This document shows positions 1 through 8,275 of a stretch of 64,000 bases of DNA, piece after piece. The notes below the pieces were generated by a model. It saw only the letters and a list, made by a program, of their open reading frames with translations. It was not told the origin of the DNA and made no database searches. Source of the DNA: ZLKRG08 sp046048895 (GTDB lineage: Bacteria > Actinomycetota > Actinomycetes > Nanopelagicales > Nanopelagicaceae); contig JBJOFF010000003.1 in NCBI GenBank assembly GCA_046048895.1, positions 67,306 to 131,305 on the forward strand, read 5' to 3'. Position 1 is the stretch's first letter. Each line of letters starts with the position of its first letter. Both the position numbers and the translations under genes were made by a program.

Positions 1-386
1 TCGAAACCGGAGAGCTAGTTACATATGACAATGTACGTAAAGCATCTTATCTAGCCATGCTTGCTGGTGGAGATTTCATCAAAACTTCAACGGGCAAAGT
101 CACGCCAGCTGCTACCCCACCTGTTGTGATGATTATGTTGGAAGCGGTTCGTGATTTTCGAGAGCTAACTGGACATCAAGTTGGGGTAAAACCTGCCGGC
201 GGAATCCGCACCACCAAAGATGCAATTAAACAATTAGTGCTGGTTAATGAGACGGCAGGTCCAGATTGGTTAAACAACAAATATTTCCGTATCGGAGCTA
301 GCGCGTTGTTAAACGATCTCCTGCTTCAAAGAATGAAACTATCCGATGGCTACTATGAGAGCCCTAACTACGTGACTCTAGATTAA
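1..386 (+). CDS. deoC: Deoxyribose-phosphate aldolase, C-terminal part (5' end outside window)
   Basis: The reading frame is open from the left edge, so the gene is cut by the window. DeoC cleaves 2-deoxyribose-5-phosphate to glyceraldehyde-3-phosphate and acetaldehyde in the cytosol. The visible part carries the DFIKTSTGK segment, whose first lysine is the Schiff-base lysine of class I DeoC aldolases, and the later KPAGGIRT segment with the second conserved lysine. It ends at a TAA only 10 bp before an aldehyde dehydrogenase, consistent with an operon in which the acetaldehyde is oxidised at once. Together with the nucleoside genes to the right it forms the deoxyribose branch of nucleoside catabolism. 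Confidence 0.93.
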   Translation, partial: ETGELVTYDNVRKASYLAMLAGGDFIKTSTGKVTPAATPPVVMIMLEAVRDFRELTGHQVGVKPAGGIRTTKDAIKQLVLVNETAGPDWLNNKYFRIGASALLNDLLLQRMKLSDGYYESPNYVTLD

Positions 387-396
387 GGGGAACTAA

Positions 397-1839
397 ATGA
401 ATTTCGAATACGCGCCCGCCCCTGAATCGAAGTCAATCGTTAAAATCGATAAGGAATACGGACATTTCATCAATGGAAAATTCGTAAAAGGTAAAAAGCA
501 TTTCGCCACAATTAACCCAGCAACCGAAGAGGTGCTCTCGCAGATTGCAAATGGCGATAAGAATGATATTGATAAAGCAGTTCAGGCTGCGCAACTTGCA
601 TACACAAAAGTTTGGTCAAAATTATCTGGCGCCGAACGTGGAAAATATCTTTATCGAATTGCGCGAATCATGCAGGAACGTGCTCGCGAATTTGCAGTTC
701 TTGAGACTATGGATAATGGCAAGCCAATCCGCGAAACTAGAGATATAGATATCCCGCTAGTTGCAGCGCATTTCTTCTATCACGCAGGTTGGGCAGATAA
801 ATTAGATTATGCAGGTGTTGGCAGCTCACCCAAAGCGCATGGCGTAGTTGGCCAAATAATTCCTTGGAACTTTCCACTTTTGATGTTGGCTTGGAAGGTT
901 GCGCCCGCTCTTGCTACCGGAAATACTGTGGTTTTAAAGCCTGCAGAGAGCACTCCGCTAACAGCACTGCTATTTGCCGAAGTTTGTCAGCAAGCAGAGC
1001 TGCCAGCGGGCGTAGTAAATATTGTTACTGGCGCCGGAGAGACTGGAGCTGCGTTGGTAAACCATCCTGGCGTAGCAAAAATTGCCTTTACCGGTTCCAC
1101 TGAAGTTGGTAAATCTATTGCTAGAGCGATAGCAGATACTAAGAAAGTTGCCACTCTGGAACTTGGCGGCAAAGGCGCGAATATTATTTTTGAAGATGCG
1201 GCAATTGATCAAGCTGTTGAAGGCATCGTAAATGGGATTTTCTTTAATCAAGGCCATGTCTGCTGCGCAGGTTCTAGGCTCTTAGTTCAAGAGAATGTTG
1301 CAGATGAAGTTATCAAGAAATTGCAGCGCCGCATGGAGCAGATTCGTCTAGGAGATCCATTAGATAAGAACACCGATATTGGCGCGATTAATTCAAAAGC
1401 ACAATTAGATAAAATTCAAGAGTTAGCTGCAGCCGGAAGCGCAGAAGGTGGAGAGATCTGGTCTCCTAAATGCGAAATCCCTAAAAATGGTTTCTGGTTT
1501 GCGCCAACAATTTTCACGGGAGTTACTCAAGCCCACCGCATTGCCCGCGAAGAGATTTTCGGTCCGGTGCTTTCTGTAATTACCTTCCGCACTCCACAAG
1601 AGGCGATTGAAAAAGCAAATAACACCCCTTATGGACTCTCTGCAGGCATCTGGTCTGAAAAGGGTTCCAAAGTTCTATGGGCAGCACAGCAACTTCGTGC
1701 TGGCGTAATTTGGGCTAATACCTTTAACAAATTTGATCCGGCATCTCCATTTGGAGGTTATAAAGAATCGGGTTGGGGTCGCGAAGGCGGACGTCACGGT
1801 TTAGCTGCTTACTTAAAAGCTGAAGGGCAGGTTAAGTAA
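397..1839 (+). CDS. NAD(P)-dependent aldehyde dehydrogenase
   Basis: A full-length (480 aa) aldehyde dehydrogenase. Visible signatures are the oxyanion/entry motif IPWNFP near residue 155, the catalytic-base motif ELGGK with Glu255, and the nucleophile region NQGHVCCAG with catalytic Cys289 (aligned to the central Cys of ALDH2). The C-terminal motif EEIFGPVL is also present. A GGGGA stretch precedes the ATG. Its position directly after deoC suggests that it oxidises the acetaldehyde released by DeoC to acetate; that substrate is inferred from context, not from the sequence. The next gene, on the following base, is a truncated homologue that may be its partner. Confidence 0.92.
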   Translation: MNFEYAPAPESKSIVKIDKEYGHFINGKFVKGKKHFATINPATEEVLSQIANGDKNDIDKAVQAAQLAYTKVWSKLSGAERGKYLYRIARIMQERAREFAVLETMDNGKPIRETRDIDIPLVAAHFFYHAGWADKLDYAGVGSSPKAHGVVGQIIPWNFPLLMLAWKVAPALATGNTVVLKPAESTPLTALLFAEVCQQAELPAGVVNIVTGAGETGAALVNHPGVAKIAFTGSTEVGKSIARAIADTKKVATLELGGKGANIIFEDAAIDQAVEGIVNGIFFNQGHVCCAGSRLLVQENVADEVIKKLQRRMEQIRLGDPLDKNTDIGAINSKAQLDKIQELAAAGSAEGGEIWSPKCEIPKNGFWFAPTIFTGVTQAHRIAREEIFGPVLSVITFRTPQEAIEKANNTPYGLSAGIWSEKGSKVLWAAQQLRAGVIWANTFNKFDPASPFGGYKESGWGREGGRHGLAAYLKAEGQVK

Positions 1840-2652
1840 ATGTCACGTATAGATGTTAAAAAAACTTACAAGCTATATATAAATGGCGCATTCCCACGCT
1901 CTGAATCTGGTCGAGTTTTTGAAGTAAAGAACGCTAAGGGTCAATTTATTGCCAATCCTGCGTTGGCTTCTCGTAAAGATTTACGTGATGCCGTGGTCGC
2001 AGCTCGTGGTGCATTTGGAAAGTGGAGTGGATCTACTGCCTATTTACGCGGCCAGATTCTCTATCGGATTGCAGAGATGCTCGAAGGTAGACGCGATCAA
2101 TTCGATGCAGAGTTAAAGGCAATCGGTGATAAATCAAAGATTGATGAGGTTATAGATTTAATTGTTTGGTATGCCGGATGGAGCGATAAGTTAGCCGCAC
2201 TAAATGGGGTAACAAATCCAGTATCAGGTCCGTTCTATAACTTCACTACTCCGGATTCACTTGGGGTAGTTGGAGTAATTTCAAAGCCAAATTTCTTAGA
2301 ATTTATTGATGCTCTGATGTCAGTAATTGTCAGTGGCAATACTGCCGTGATTGTGGCGCCTGATGCACTAGCAATTCCAGCCATGAGTTTTGCTGAAGTG
2401 TTGGCAACCAGTGATCTTCCTGCTGGCGTGGTAAATATTCTTACTGGAAAAATTGAAGAACTTGCGCCATGGATGGCTTCGCATATGGATATCGATGGAT
2501 TAGATATCTCGGGTGCGAAGAAGTCAGGAGCGCTGAAAGTTGCGGCTGCCGAGAATTTAAAGCTAGTTTATTCCTTTACGAAAGTTAAGCACCCAGCCCG
2601 CATTTTGGCTTTCATGGAAGCCAAAACCATCTGGCATACCGTCGGAATTTAA
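1840..2652 (+). CDS. Half-length aldehyde dehydrogenase-like protein lacking the catalytic domain
   Basis: A 270-aa protein that aligns by eye with only the N-terminal NAD-binding half of aldehyde dehydrogenases. It keeps a counterpart of the PWNFP motif (KPNF, near residue 150) and the region LPAGVVNILTG. Where the catalytic-base ELGGK should stand it reads AAAENLKLV, and the protein then ends, so the Glu and the nucleophilic Cys are both missing. The ATG abuts the stop of the full-length dehydrogenase, implying co-translation. It could be a non-catalytic or regulatory subunit, or a decaying paralogue. The clean frame argues against recent decay. Its last 4 bp overlap the convergent nucleoside hydrolase gene. 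Confidence 0.8.
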   Translation: MSRIDVKKTYKLYINGAFPRSESGRVFEVKNAKGQFIANPALASRKDLRDAVVAARGAFGKWSGSTAYLRGQILYRIAEMLEGRRDQFDAELKAIGDKSKIDEVIDLIVWYAGWSDKLAALNGVTNPVSGPFYNFTTPDSLGVVGVISKPNFLEFIDALMSVIVSGNTAVIVAPDALAIPAMSFAEVLATSDLPAGVVNILTGKIEELAPWMASHMDIDGLDISGAKKSGALKVAAAENLKLVYSFTKVKHPARILAFMEAKTIWHTVGI

Positions 2653-3599
2653 CTCCAGTTTGAATCTACAGTTTTAAACCAGAGCTCTCTAAACTCTTCT
2701 GCATCTAAATCTAAAATAACTTTCGTTCGCGCTGCGCCTGGAATTCGGCGTGGTTCGATCATGAGTTCTAACCGCGGCCTGCGATCGACAACTGTCATGC
2801 CGCGAACTAAACCATGCGCTACCTCTACCCCAACATCCAACATCTCGCTCTTTAATAAAGCCGGACGGATTACAGCAGCAACCGCTCCATAGTCACCCAA
2901 AGTTACGCTTTGGCCTAAACGCTTTATGCAGGATTTCAATAACTTGCCTGCGAATTGCGCAGATGAATCAGAACTTTCAGATAAGCGAACTGCTTCGGAT
3001 TCGTTAACTAAAGGATGATAAAACACATCTAATCCATACATTGTGATTGGAATGCCACTTCGAAAGACGATATCGGCAGCTTCTGGATCGTGCCAAATAT
3101 TAAATTCTGCCATCGCGGTGGCATTGCCAACCGAAGCTGAGCCACCCATTAAGCAGATCTCTTTTAATTTCTTTGCGCTTTCAGGGTAAGTGGTGATGAA
3201 ATTTGCAATATTGGTAAGTGGTGCAACTGGCACCAAAGTAACCGGTTCAGTGCTCGCTTCAACTAAATCTCGAATTAAATCAATCGCACTTCTCGGGTCC
3301 ATTTTGCGATTAGATTCCCGAAGCCCCAAATCACCCATGCCATCCTTGCCATGAATATGTTCGGCATAAAGCGGTTCTTCAACCAATGGCCTAGTCGCAC
3401 CCATTGCAACCGGAATATCTGCAGCGCCAGCGGCATCCAAAACAATCATGGTGTTCTTAACTACTTGGTGCACATTGGTATTGCCATCTACGCAGGTAAT
3501 TCCCAAGAGCTTCACCTCTTGATTCTTAGCGGCAAAGAGGACCGCAAATGCATCATCAAATCCAGTATCTACATCAAGAATAATTGGGTGCTGCTTCAT
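2649..3599 (-). CDS. Ribonucleoside hydrolase (IUNH family)
   Basis: A 316-aa protein of the inosine-uridine nucleoside hydrolase family, which hydrolyses the N-glycosidic bond of nucleosides to a free base and ribose. The N-terminus carries the calcium-binding aspartate cluster DVDTGFDDA (Asp9, 11, 15, 16), and the ribose-binding segment AEFNIWHDPEAA lies around residues 164-175. Length is typical for the family. It diverges from ribokinase across only 31 bp, so free ribose made here would be phosphorylated by its neighbour. The exact base preference cannot be read from the sequence. Translation probably starts on a leaderless mRNA (see promoter entry). Confidence 0.92.
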   Translation of the reverse strand: MKQHPIILDVDTGFDDAFAVLFAAKNQEVKLLGITCVDGNTNVHQVVKNTMIVLDAAGAADIPVAMGATRPLVEEPLYAEHIHGKDGMGDLGLRESNRKMDPRSAIDLIRDLVEASTEPVTLVPVAPLTNIANFITTYPESAKKLKEICLMGGSASVGNATAMAEFNIWHDPEAADIVFRSGIPITMYGLDVFYHPLVNESEAVRLSESSDSSAQFAGKLLKSCIKRLGQSVTLGDYGAVAAVIRPALLKSEMLDVGVEVAHGLVRGMTVVDRRPRLELMIEPRRIPGAARTKVILDLDAEEFRELWFKTVDSNWS

Positions 3600-3607
3600 A
3601 ATTCGAA

Positions 3608-3613
3608 AGTCTA
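3608..3613 (-). promoter_or_regulatory. -10 element for a leaderless nucleoside hydrolase mRNA
   Basis: Read on the minus strand the hexamer is TAGACT (TANNNT consensus). Eight bases separate it from the ATG at 3599 and no Shine-Dalgarno-like purine run is present. This spacing would put the transcription start at or next to the start codon. Confidence 0.5.
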
Positions 3614-3617
3614 ACCA

Positions 3618-3623
3618 TAGAAT
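3618..3623 (+). promoter_or_regulatory. -10 element for a leaderless ribokinase mRNA
   Basis: TAGAAT (TANNNT consensus) ends 7 bases before the ATG at 3631, with no Shine-Dalgarno sequence. Transcription would start at about the A of the ATG. This -10 and the opposite one at 3608-3613 are only 4 bp apart, so the two divergent promoters should compete. Confidence 0.55.
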
Positions 3624-3630
3624 TACTGTT

Positions 3631-4473
3631 ATGGCTGAACCAGTAATAGCAGTTGTCGGAAGTGCAATGATGGATTTAACTGCCTACATTGATCGAATTC
3701 CCTCAGCTGGTGAGACTGCGAGAGGCACTGAATTCACTACAGGTTTTGGCGGCAAAGGTGCTAACCAAGCGGTGATGGCAGCAATAACCGGTGCTAAGAC
3801 ATATTTCATTGGTTGTATCGGCAACGACCTTTTTGGCGCTGAAATTATGCAGAACTTTCAAGCGCGAGGCGTAGATACCAAGTACCTGCAAGAAAGTAAT
3901 CATGCTACTGGAGTTGCCCATATCTGGGTGGAAGCAAATGGTGAAAATCGCATAATCATCATTCCTGGGGCGAACTTAGAGATTGATAAGAGCGCTGCAA
4001 TAAGCGCTATCCATGAAATTCCTAATCTAGATATTGTAATTGGGCAATGTGAAATTAGACAGGAAGTAACTCTTGCCGCATTTAAAGCCGCGAAATCGCG
4101 CGGCGCAACTACGATTTTAAACCCAGCGCCATTTGAAAATTTAAGCGCAGATTTAATCGCACACTCTGATTGGATCATTCCAAATGAGAGCGAATTTGCT
4201 GCACTTGGAAATATCGATGCGAACATTCTGCTTACTGAAGGGGACAAGGGAGTCCGACACTTAAATTCTGGCAAAAAAGTGGCAGCGTTAGAGGTAAAGG
4301 CAATAGATACCACTGGTGCAGGAGATAGTTTTGTAGGAAGTTTTGCCAGCAAATTAAATGAAGGTGTAGATGTAGCTATGCGATTTGGATGTATAGCTGC
4401 TGGAATTAGCGTCACCCGAAAAGGTGCGCAAAGTTCCTATCCAACTTACGAAGAGATCTCAACCTTTTCATAA
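3631..4473 (+). CDS. rbsK: Ribokinase (PfkB family)
   Basis: A 280-aa PfkB-family sugar kinase that phosphorylates ribose to ribose-5-phosphate. It shows the N-terminal glycine motif GFGGKGANQA near residue 38 and the C-terminal signature DTTGAGDSF at 226-234, with catalytic Asp232. It is slightly shorter than typical RbsK (about 300 aa). Its divergent partner is a nucleoside hydrolase, and the surrounding genes are nucleoside salvage enzymes, which supports ribose rather than another sugar. The 3' end overlaps the convergent P450 gene by 28 bp, with no terminator between them. Confidence 0.9.
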   Translation: MAEPVIAVVGSAMMDLTAYIDRIPSAGETARGTEFTTGFGGKGANQAVMAAITGAKTYFIGCIGNDLFGAEIMQNFQARGVDTKYLQESNHATGVAHIWVEANGENRIIIIPGANLEIDKSAAISAIHEIPNLDIVIGQCEIRQEVTLAAFKAAKSRGATTILNPAPFENLSADLIAHSDWIIPNESEFAALGNIDANILLTEGDKGVRHLNSGKKVAALEVKAIDTTGAGDSFVGSFASKLNEGVDVAMRFGCIAAGISVTRKGAQSSYPTYEEISTFS

Positions 4474-5621
4474 CCACGTAAAACAAATGTTGGTCTACGT
4501 ACCGGTTCACTAGCAATCTGCATCTCTGGAAATGCTTTGATCATTTTCGGTAACGCAATTCCCATTTCAAGTCTTGCCAGCGGTCCGCCCAAACAGAAAT
4601 GAATTCCTGCGCCAAAACCAATATGTGGGTTGGGATCTCTAGTGATATCCATCTGGTCAGCCGCTGCAAAATGCGCTTCGTCGCGATTTGCCGAACCAAG
4701 TAGCGAGGCAATCTTCTGACCTTGCTTGATCTCAACTCCACCGATTTCAGTATCTGCGGTTGCGGTACGTTCAAATAAATGCAATGGCGCATCAAATCTT
4801 AAAAATTCTTCTACTGCGCTAGCTGCCAATTTATCTGGATTTGCTCTTAGTAGCGCTAACTGCTCGGGACGCTCTAACAAGGCCACTGCCCCATTTCCAA
4901 AGCCATTTACGCTCGCTTCATGCCCTGCATTTAAGAGCAGAACACAGGTAGCTATGAGCTCCTGTGCATTTAATTTTTCGCCCTGTTCTTCGACTCTAAC
5001 CAAATCGGTAATTAAATCATTACCGGGATTACTTTTACGCTCGTCTGCCAACTGCTGCACATAGGCAGCGAATTCACTCGCAGCTTGCTTAGCCTTATCT
5101 TGAACCTCAGCGCTTGGGTTAACTTCATACATTTTTACGATGGCTTGAGACCAAGGACGGAGCAAGTGCTCGTCAGAATCCGGGAAACCTAGCATTGCCA
5201 CAATAACTTTAACTGGCAGTGGCTCCGCAAAATCTGCGATTAAATCCCAATTGCCACCTTTGGTTTTAATATCGGAAATTAGACCATCCACAATCTTGTT
5301 GATGGTCTCTCTCTGGTTTTCAATAATATTCTTATTAAATGCCTTAGAAACCAGTGCGCGCAAACGAGTATGTTTTGGCGGTTCGGAATCTAGAATCGAA
5401 TCAGCATGCAGCCAATTAAAGGTAGACCATTCCGATTCAGGTTCTTTCGCTTTAAAAATCCGACCTAATGACTTGTTGCGAAGTACGGCATTAGCATCAT
5501 CATATTTTGCAGCGAGAAACATATTGGTCTCTTCGTGCCAAACTGGTATTCCAGCATTACGTAATTTTGCAAGATGCGGATAAGGGTTCTTTAGGAAATC
5601 TGGATCGTTAAAATTGATCAT
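4446..5621 (-). CDS. Cytochrome P450 at the end of the nucleoside operon
   Basis: A soluble bacterial-type P450 of 391 aa from the ATG at 5621; an in-frame TTG at 5633 would add 4 residues. The heme-ligand loop FGAGIHFCLGG places Cys343 as the thiolate ligand, and the K-helix ExxR is at about 272-275. The I-helix reads AGHEAS, so the usual acid-threonine pair has Ala in place of Thr, as established for P450eryF (CYP107A1), where a substrate hydroxyl helps proton delivery. The start overlaps the end of the adenosine deaminase gene by 14 bp, implying translational coupling within the nucleoside operon. No ferredoxin or reductase gene is near. The substrate is unknown. Confidence 0.93.
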   Translation of the reverse strand: MINFNDPDFLKNPYPHLAKLRNAGIPVWHEETNMFLAAKYDDANAVLRNKSLGRIFKAKEPESEWSTFNWLHADSILDSEPPKHTRLRALVSKAFNKNIIENQRETINKIVDGLISDIKTKGGNWDLIADFAEPLPVKVIVAMLGFPDSDEHLLRPWSQAIVKMYEVNPSAEVQDKAKQAASEFAAYVQQLADERKSNPGNDLITDLVRVEEQGEKLNAQELIATCVLLLNAGHEASVNGFGNGAVALLERPEQLALLRANPDKLAASAVEEFLRFDAPLHLFERTATADTEIGGVEIKQGQKIASLLGSANRDEAHFAAADQMDITRDPNPHIGFGAGIHFCLGGPLARLEMGIALPKMIKAFPEMQIASEPVRRPTFVLRGYEKVEISS

Positions 5622-6615
5622 AACCTGATCCAATCTGCTTTAACAAAGCGCTCTTGTCATCAATAAAAGCAGCGTTCATTGCGCTAACAGTGAGCTCTCT
5701 GAATTCAGCCAAACCCCAACCAAATGCTTTCTGACATTCACTAAATTCGTGGCTCATTTTGGTCCGACTCATTAAACGATTGTCGGTGTTGATTCCGATG
5801 TTGTAACCCAAATCAAATAATTTCTCAATCGGATGATGGGCGTAGGTGTCAGCTATGCCGGTCTGCAAATTACTGGTCGGACAGACCTCCAGATGTATCT
5901 GAGCTTCTAAAACTTGTTTTGCGATACGTCCGTCCGGGAGATCTTCAACGATTCTGACGCCATGGCCAATTCGCGCTGCGCCGCAGGCATTTATCGCTAA
6001 ATCTATCGATTCTGGGCCATCTGCCTCTCCGGCATGGATAGTAAATGGCACATCTTGGCGCTTCAAATAATCAAATGTTTCCTTTTGTAGCGTCGGTGCA
6101 AAACCCTTTTCAGGTCCAGCAATATCAAAACCAACTACGCCTTGATCTCGATATTTAACTACCAACTCTGCGACCTCTTGTGATTTATCCAGTTGTCGCA
6201 TTCCACAGAGAATTGTATTTACCTTAATTCCGGTTTGCGTCTCGCCTTGGCGATAACCTTCTAGCATCGCTTCGACTACCTGCTGCATAACCATTCCATT
6301 TTTGGTGAAATGCTCGGGCGCTACGCGAATCTCCGCGTATATAACTCCATCGTTAGCCAAATCAATAACCGCTTCCTTGGCAACTCTGACTACATCTTGC
6401 TCTCGTTGCATAACGGCGATGGTGTGATCAAAAGTTTCTAAATATCTAACTAGAGATCCTGAATCACATGCATCTTGAAACCAATCAGCTAGCTCAGTTG
6501 TTTTATAAGTTGGCAATTTTTGATAGCCAATCTCCTGAGCAATTTCAATGATGGTTTCTGGTCTTAACCCACCATCTAAATGATCGTGCAGTAAGACCTT
6601 TGGTAATTTAATCAA
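5608..6615 (-). CDS. add: Adenosine deaminase
   Basis: A 335-aa amidohydrolase-family deaminase converting (deoxy)adenosine to (deoxy)inosine. The metal-binding HxH is His10/His12 in LLHDHLDGG. The HAGE motif follows near residue 194, then CPTSNLQTG, and an NTDN motif where many homologues have NTDD. The start is a TTG sharing the TTGA overlap with the TGA stop of the thymidine phosphorylase gene; the codon just upstream in frame is TAG, so no longer start is possible. Product inosine could feed the nucleoside hydrolase encoded nearby. The P450 gene overlaps its 3' end. Confidence 0.93.
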   Translation of the reverse strand: MIKLPKVLLHDHLDGGLRPETIIEIAQEIGYQKLPTYKTTELADWFQDACDSGSLVRYLETFDHTIAVMQREQDVVRVAKEAVIDLANDGVIYAEIRVAPEHFTKNGMVMQQVVEAMLEGYRQGETQTGIKVNTILCGMRQLDKSQEVAELVVKYRDQGVVGFDIAGPEKGFAPTLQKETFDYLKRQDVPFTIHAGEADGPESIDLAINACGAARIGHGVRIVEDLPDGRIAKQVLEAQIHLEVCPTSNLQTGIADTYAHHPIEKLFDLGYNIGINTDNRLMSRTKMSHEFSECQKAFGWGLAEFRELTVSAMNAAFIDDKSALLKQIGSGYDQF

Positions 6616-7892
6616 CTAATGCGCTCCAGAATGAGAGGTAGGCGTTGATAATCTGAATCATATTCGACTGCGCCTTGTAGTGATTCCTCTGCGCGCGCAA
6701 AAAGCTCAGTTTTATCTGTGTGTAAAGTAAATAATGGTTGGCCTTTACTAATTTGATCCCCGGGCTTGGCATGTATCTCAATACCTGCGCCAAGTTGAAG
6801 CGCTTCACCTTGCTTTGCGCGACCAGCGCCTAAGCGCCATGCAGCTACACCAACTTTAAGCGCATCCATGCGCGTTAATTTTCCACTTTGCTCAGCGTTA
6901 ATTACCAACTTCTCTTTTGCGGTAGGCAGCGCACCATCTGGATCACCATTTTGCGCTTTTATCATTCGTCGCCAATGATCCATGGCTTTGCCATTCTTTA
7001 AATTATCTGCCGGGTCTATCCCCGAAATCCCCGCTAAATCCAGCATTTCTCGCGCTAAAAGTACGGTTAATTCGACTACATCAGCTGGGCCACCACCTGC
7101 AAGCACCTCAACAGATTCACGAACTTCAAGTGCATTTCCTGCTGTTAAACCTAGCGGCACATCCATAGCAGTAATCAAAGCGCGAATATTTACTCCAGCG
7201 CTCTTGCCAATTTCTACCATCACTGTGGCTAGTTCGCGTGCTTTAACTGGATCACTCATAAATGCACCGCTACCAGTTTTCACATCAAGCACTAAAGAGC
7301 CCGTTCCTTCTGCAATCTTCTTGCTCATAATTGAAGAGGCAATTAGTGGAATTGCTTCAACTGTCGCAGTTACATCTCGCAGCGCATAAAGTTTCTTATC
7401 AGCTGGCGCTAACCCACTACCAGCTGCACAGATAACTCCACCAGTTTCTTGAATTACTTTCAACATCTCTTCGTTAGATAGCGCCGCTTTCCAACCAGGA
7501 ATTGATTCCAATTTATCTAAAGTGCCACCGGTGTGGCCAAGTCCGCGACCAGATAGTTGTGGCACTGCCGCACCACATGAAGCGACTAATGGCACTAAGG
7601 GCAGAGTAATTTTGTCGCCTACTCCGCCAGTTGAATGCTTATCAACTGTTGGGCGATCTAACATCGACCAACTCATACGTTCGCCACTTCGAATCATGGC
7701 ATCGGTCCAACGGCTAATTTCATGGCGTTCCATGCCATTTAAGAGAATAGCCATTGCAAGAGCAGACATCTGTTCGTCTGCCACCACGCCACGAGTGTAG
7801 GCATCTACAACCCAATCTATTTGGTCGTCATTTAAGACTTTATGATCACGTTTAAGCGCAATAATTTCAGGCGCGGTATATCGCTCGCTCAT
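6612..7892 (-). CDS. deoA: Thymidine/pyrimidine-nucleoside phosphorylase
   Basis: A 426-aa enzyme that phosphorolyses thymidine or deoxyuridine to the base and deoxyribose-1-phosphate. The phosphate-binding KHSTGGVGDK is at 85-94 and the family signature SGRGLGHTGGTLDKLE at 114-129. Length is normal. The start codon overlaps the cdd stop (ATGA), so cytidine deaminase and this enzyme are made together. A phosphopentomutase to convert its product for DeoC is not in the window and may lie to the left of deoC. Whether it prefers thymidine or also accepts uridine cannot be decided here. Confidence 0.95.
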   Translation of the reverse strand: MSERYTAPEIIALKRDHKVLNDDQIDWVVDAYTRGVVADEQMSALAMAILLNGMERHEISRWTDAMIRSGERMSWSMLDRPTVDKHSTGGVGDKITLPLVPLVASCGAAVPQLSGRGLGHTGGTLDKLESIPGWKAALSNEEMLKVIQETGGVICAAGSGLAPADKKLYALRDVTATVEAIPLIASSIMSKKIAEGTGSLVLDVKTGSGAFMSDPVKARELATVMVEIGKSAGVNIRALITAMDVPLGLTAGNALEVRESVEVLAGGGPADVVELTVLLAREMLDLAGISGIDPADNLKNGKAMDHWRRMIKAQNGDPDGALPTAKEKLVINAEQSGKLTRMDALKVGVAAWRLGAGRAKQGEALQLGAGIEIHAKPGDQISKGQPLFTLHTDKTELFARAEESLQGAVEYDSDYQRLPLILERIS

Positions 7893-8275
7893 TTCAGATC
7901 ATCAGGGCCAAATGCCCATGGCAGCATCTCAGACATCTTCTGTGGACCATCTGGTGTCATTAGTAGCGCATCTGGTCCACCATGTTCGAATAACAATTGG
8001 CGACAACGCCCACAAGGTGCCAGATACTTTGTATCTCCACCTACGCAGACAATCGCTACTAATTTCCCGCCACCTGTGGTCGCTAAATTAGAAACTAGGC
8101 CACATTCTGCGCATAAACCAACGCCATATGAGGCATTTTCGACATTACAACCTTCGACAATGCGCCCATCATTTACTAACGCTGCTACACCAACCGGGAA
8201 ATTTGAATAAGGCGCATAAGCCTTCTTCATTGCCGAGATAGCTTTTTGGTGAATCTCATCCCAGTTGATTTGCAT
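7889..8275 (-). CDS. cdd: Cytidine deaminase
   Basis: A 128-aa zinc-dependent deaminase converting (deoxy)cytidine to (deoxy)uridine. The catalytic CAE motif gives Cys55 and Glu57, and PCGRC gives zinc ligands Cys88 and Cys91. I start it at the ATG at 8275, which shares one base with the permease stop (TAATG). A longer frame to 8425 exists but lies inside the permease gene and adds sequence foreign to the family. Its product is the substrate of the phosphorylase encoded next. Confidence 0.94.
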   Translation of the reverse strand: MQINWDEIHQKAISAMKKAYAPYSNFPVGVAALVNDGRIVEGCNVENASYGVGLCAECGLVSNLATTGGGKLVAIVCVGGDTKYLAPCGRCRQLLFEHGGPDALLMTPDGPQKMSEMLPWAFGPDDLK

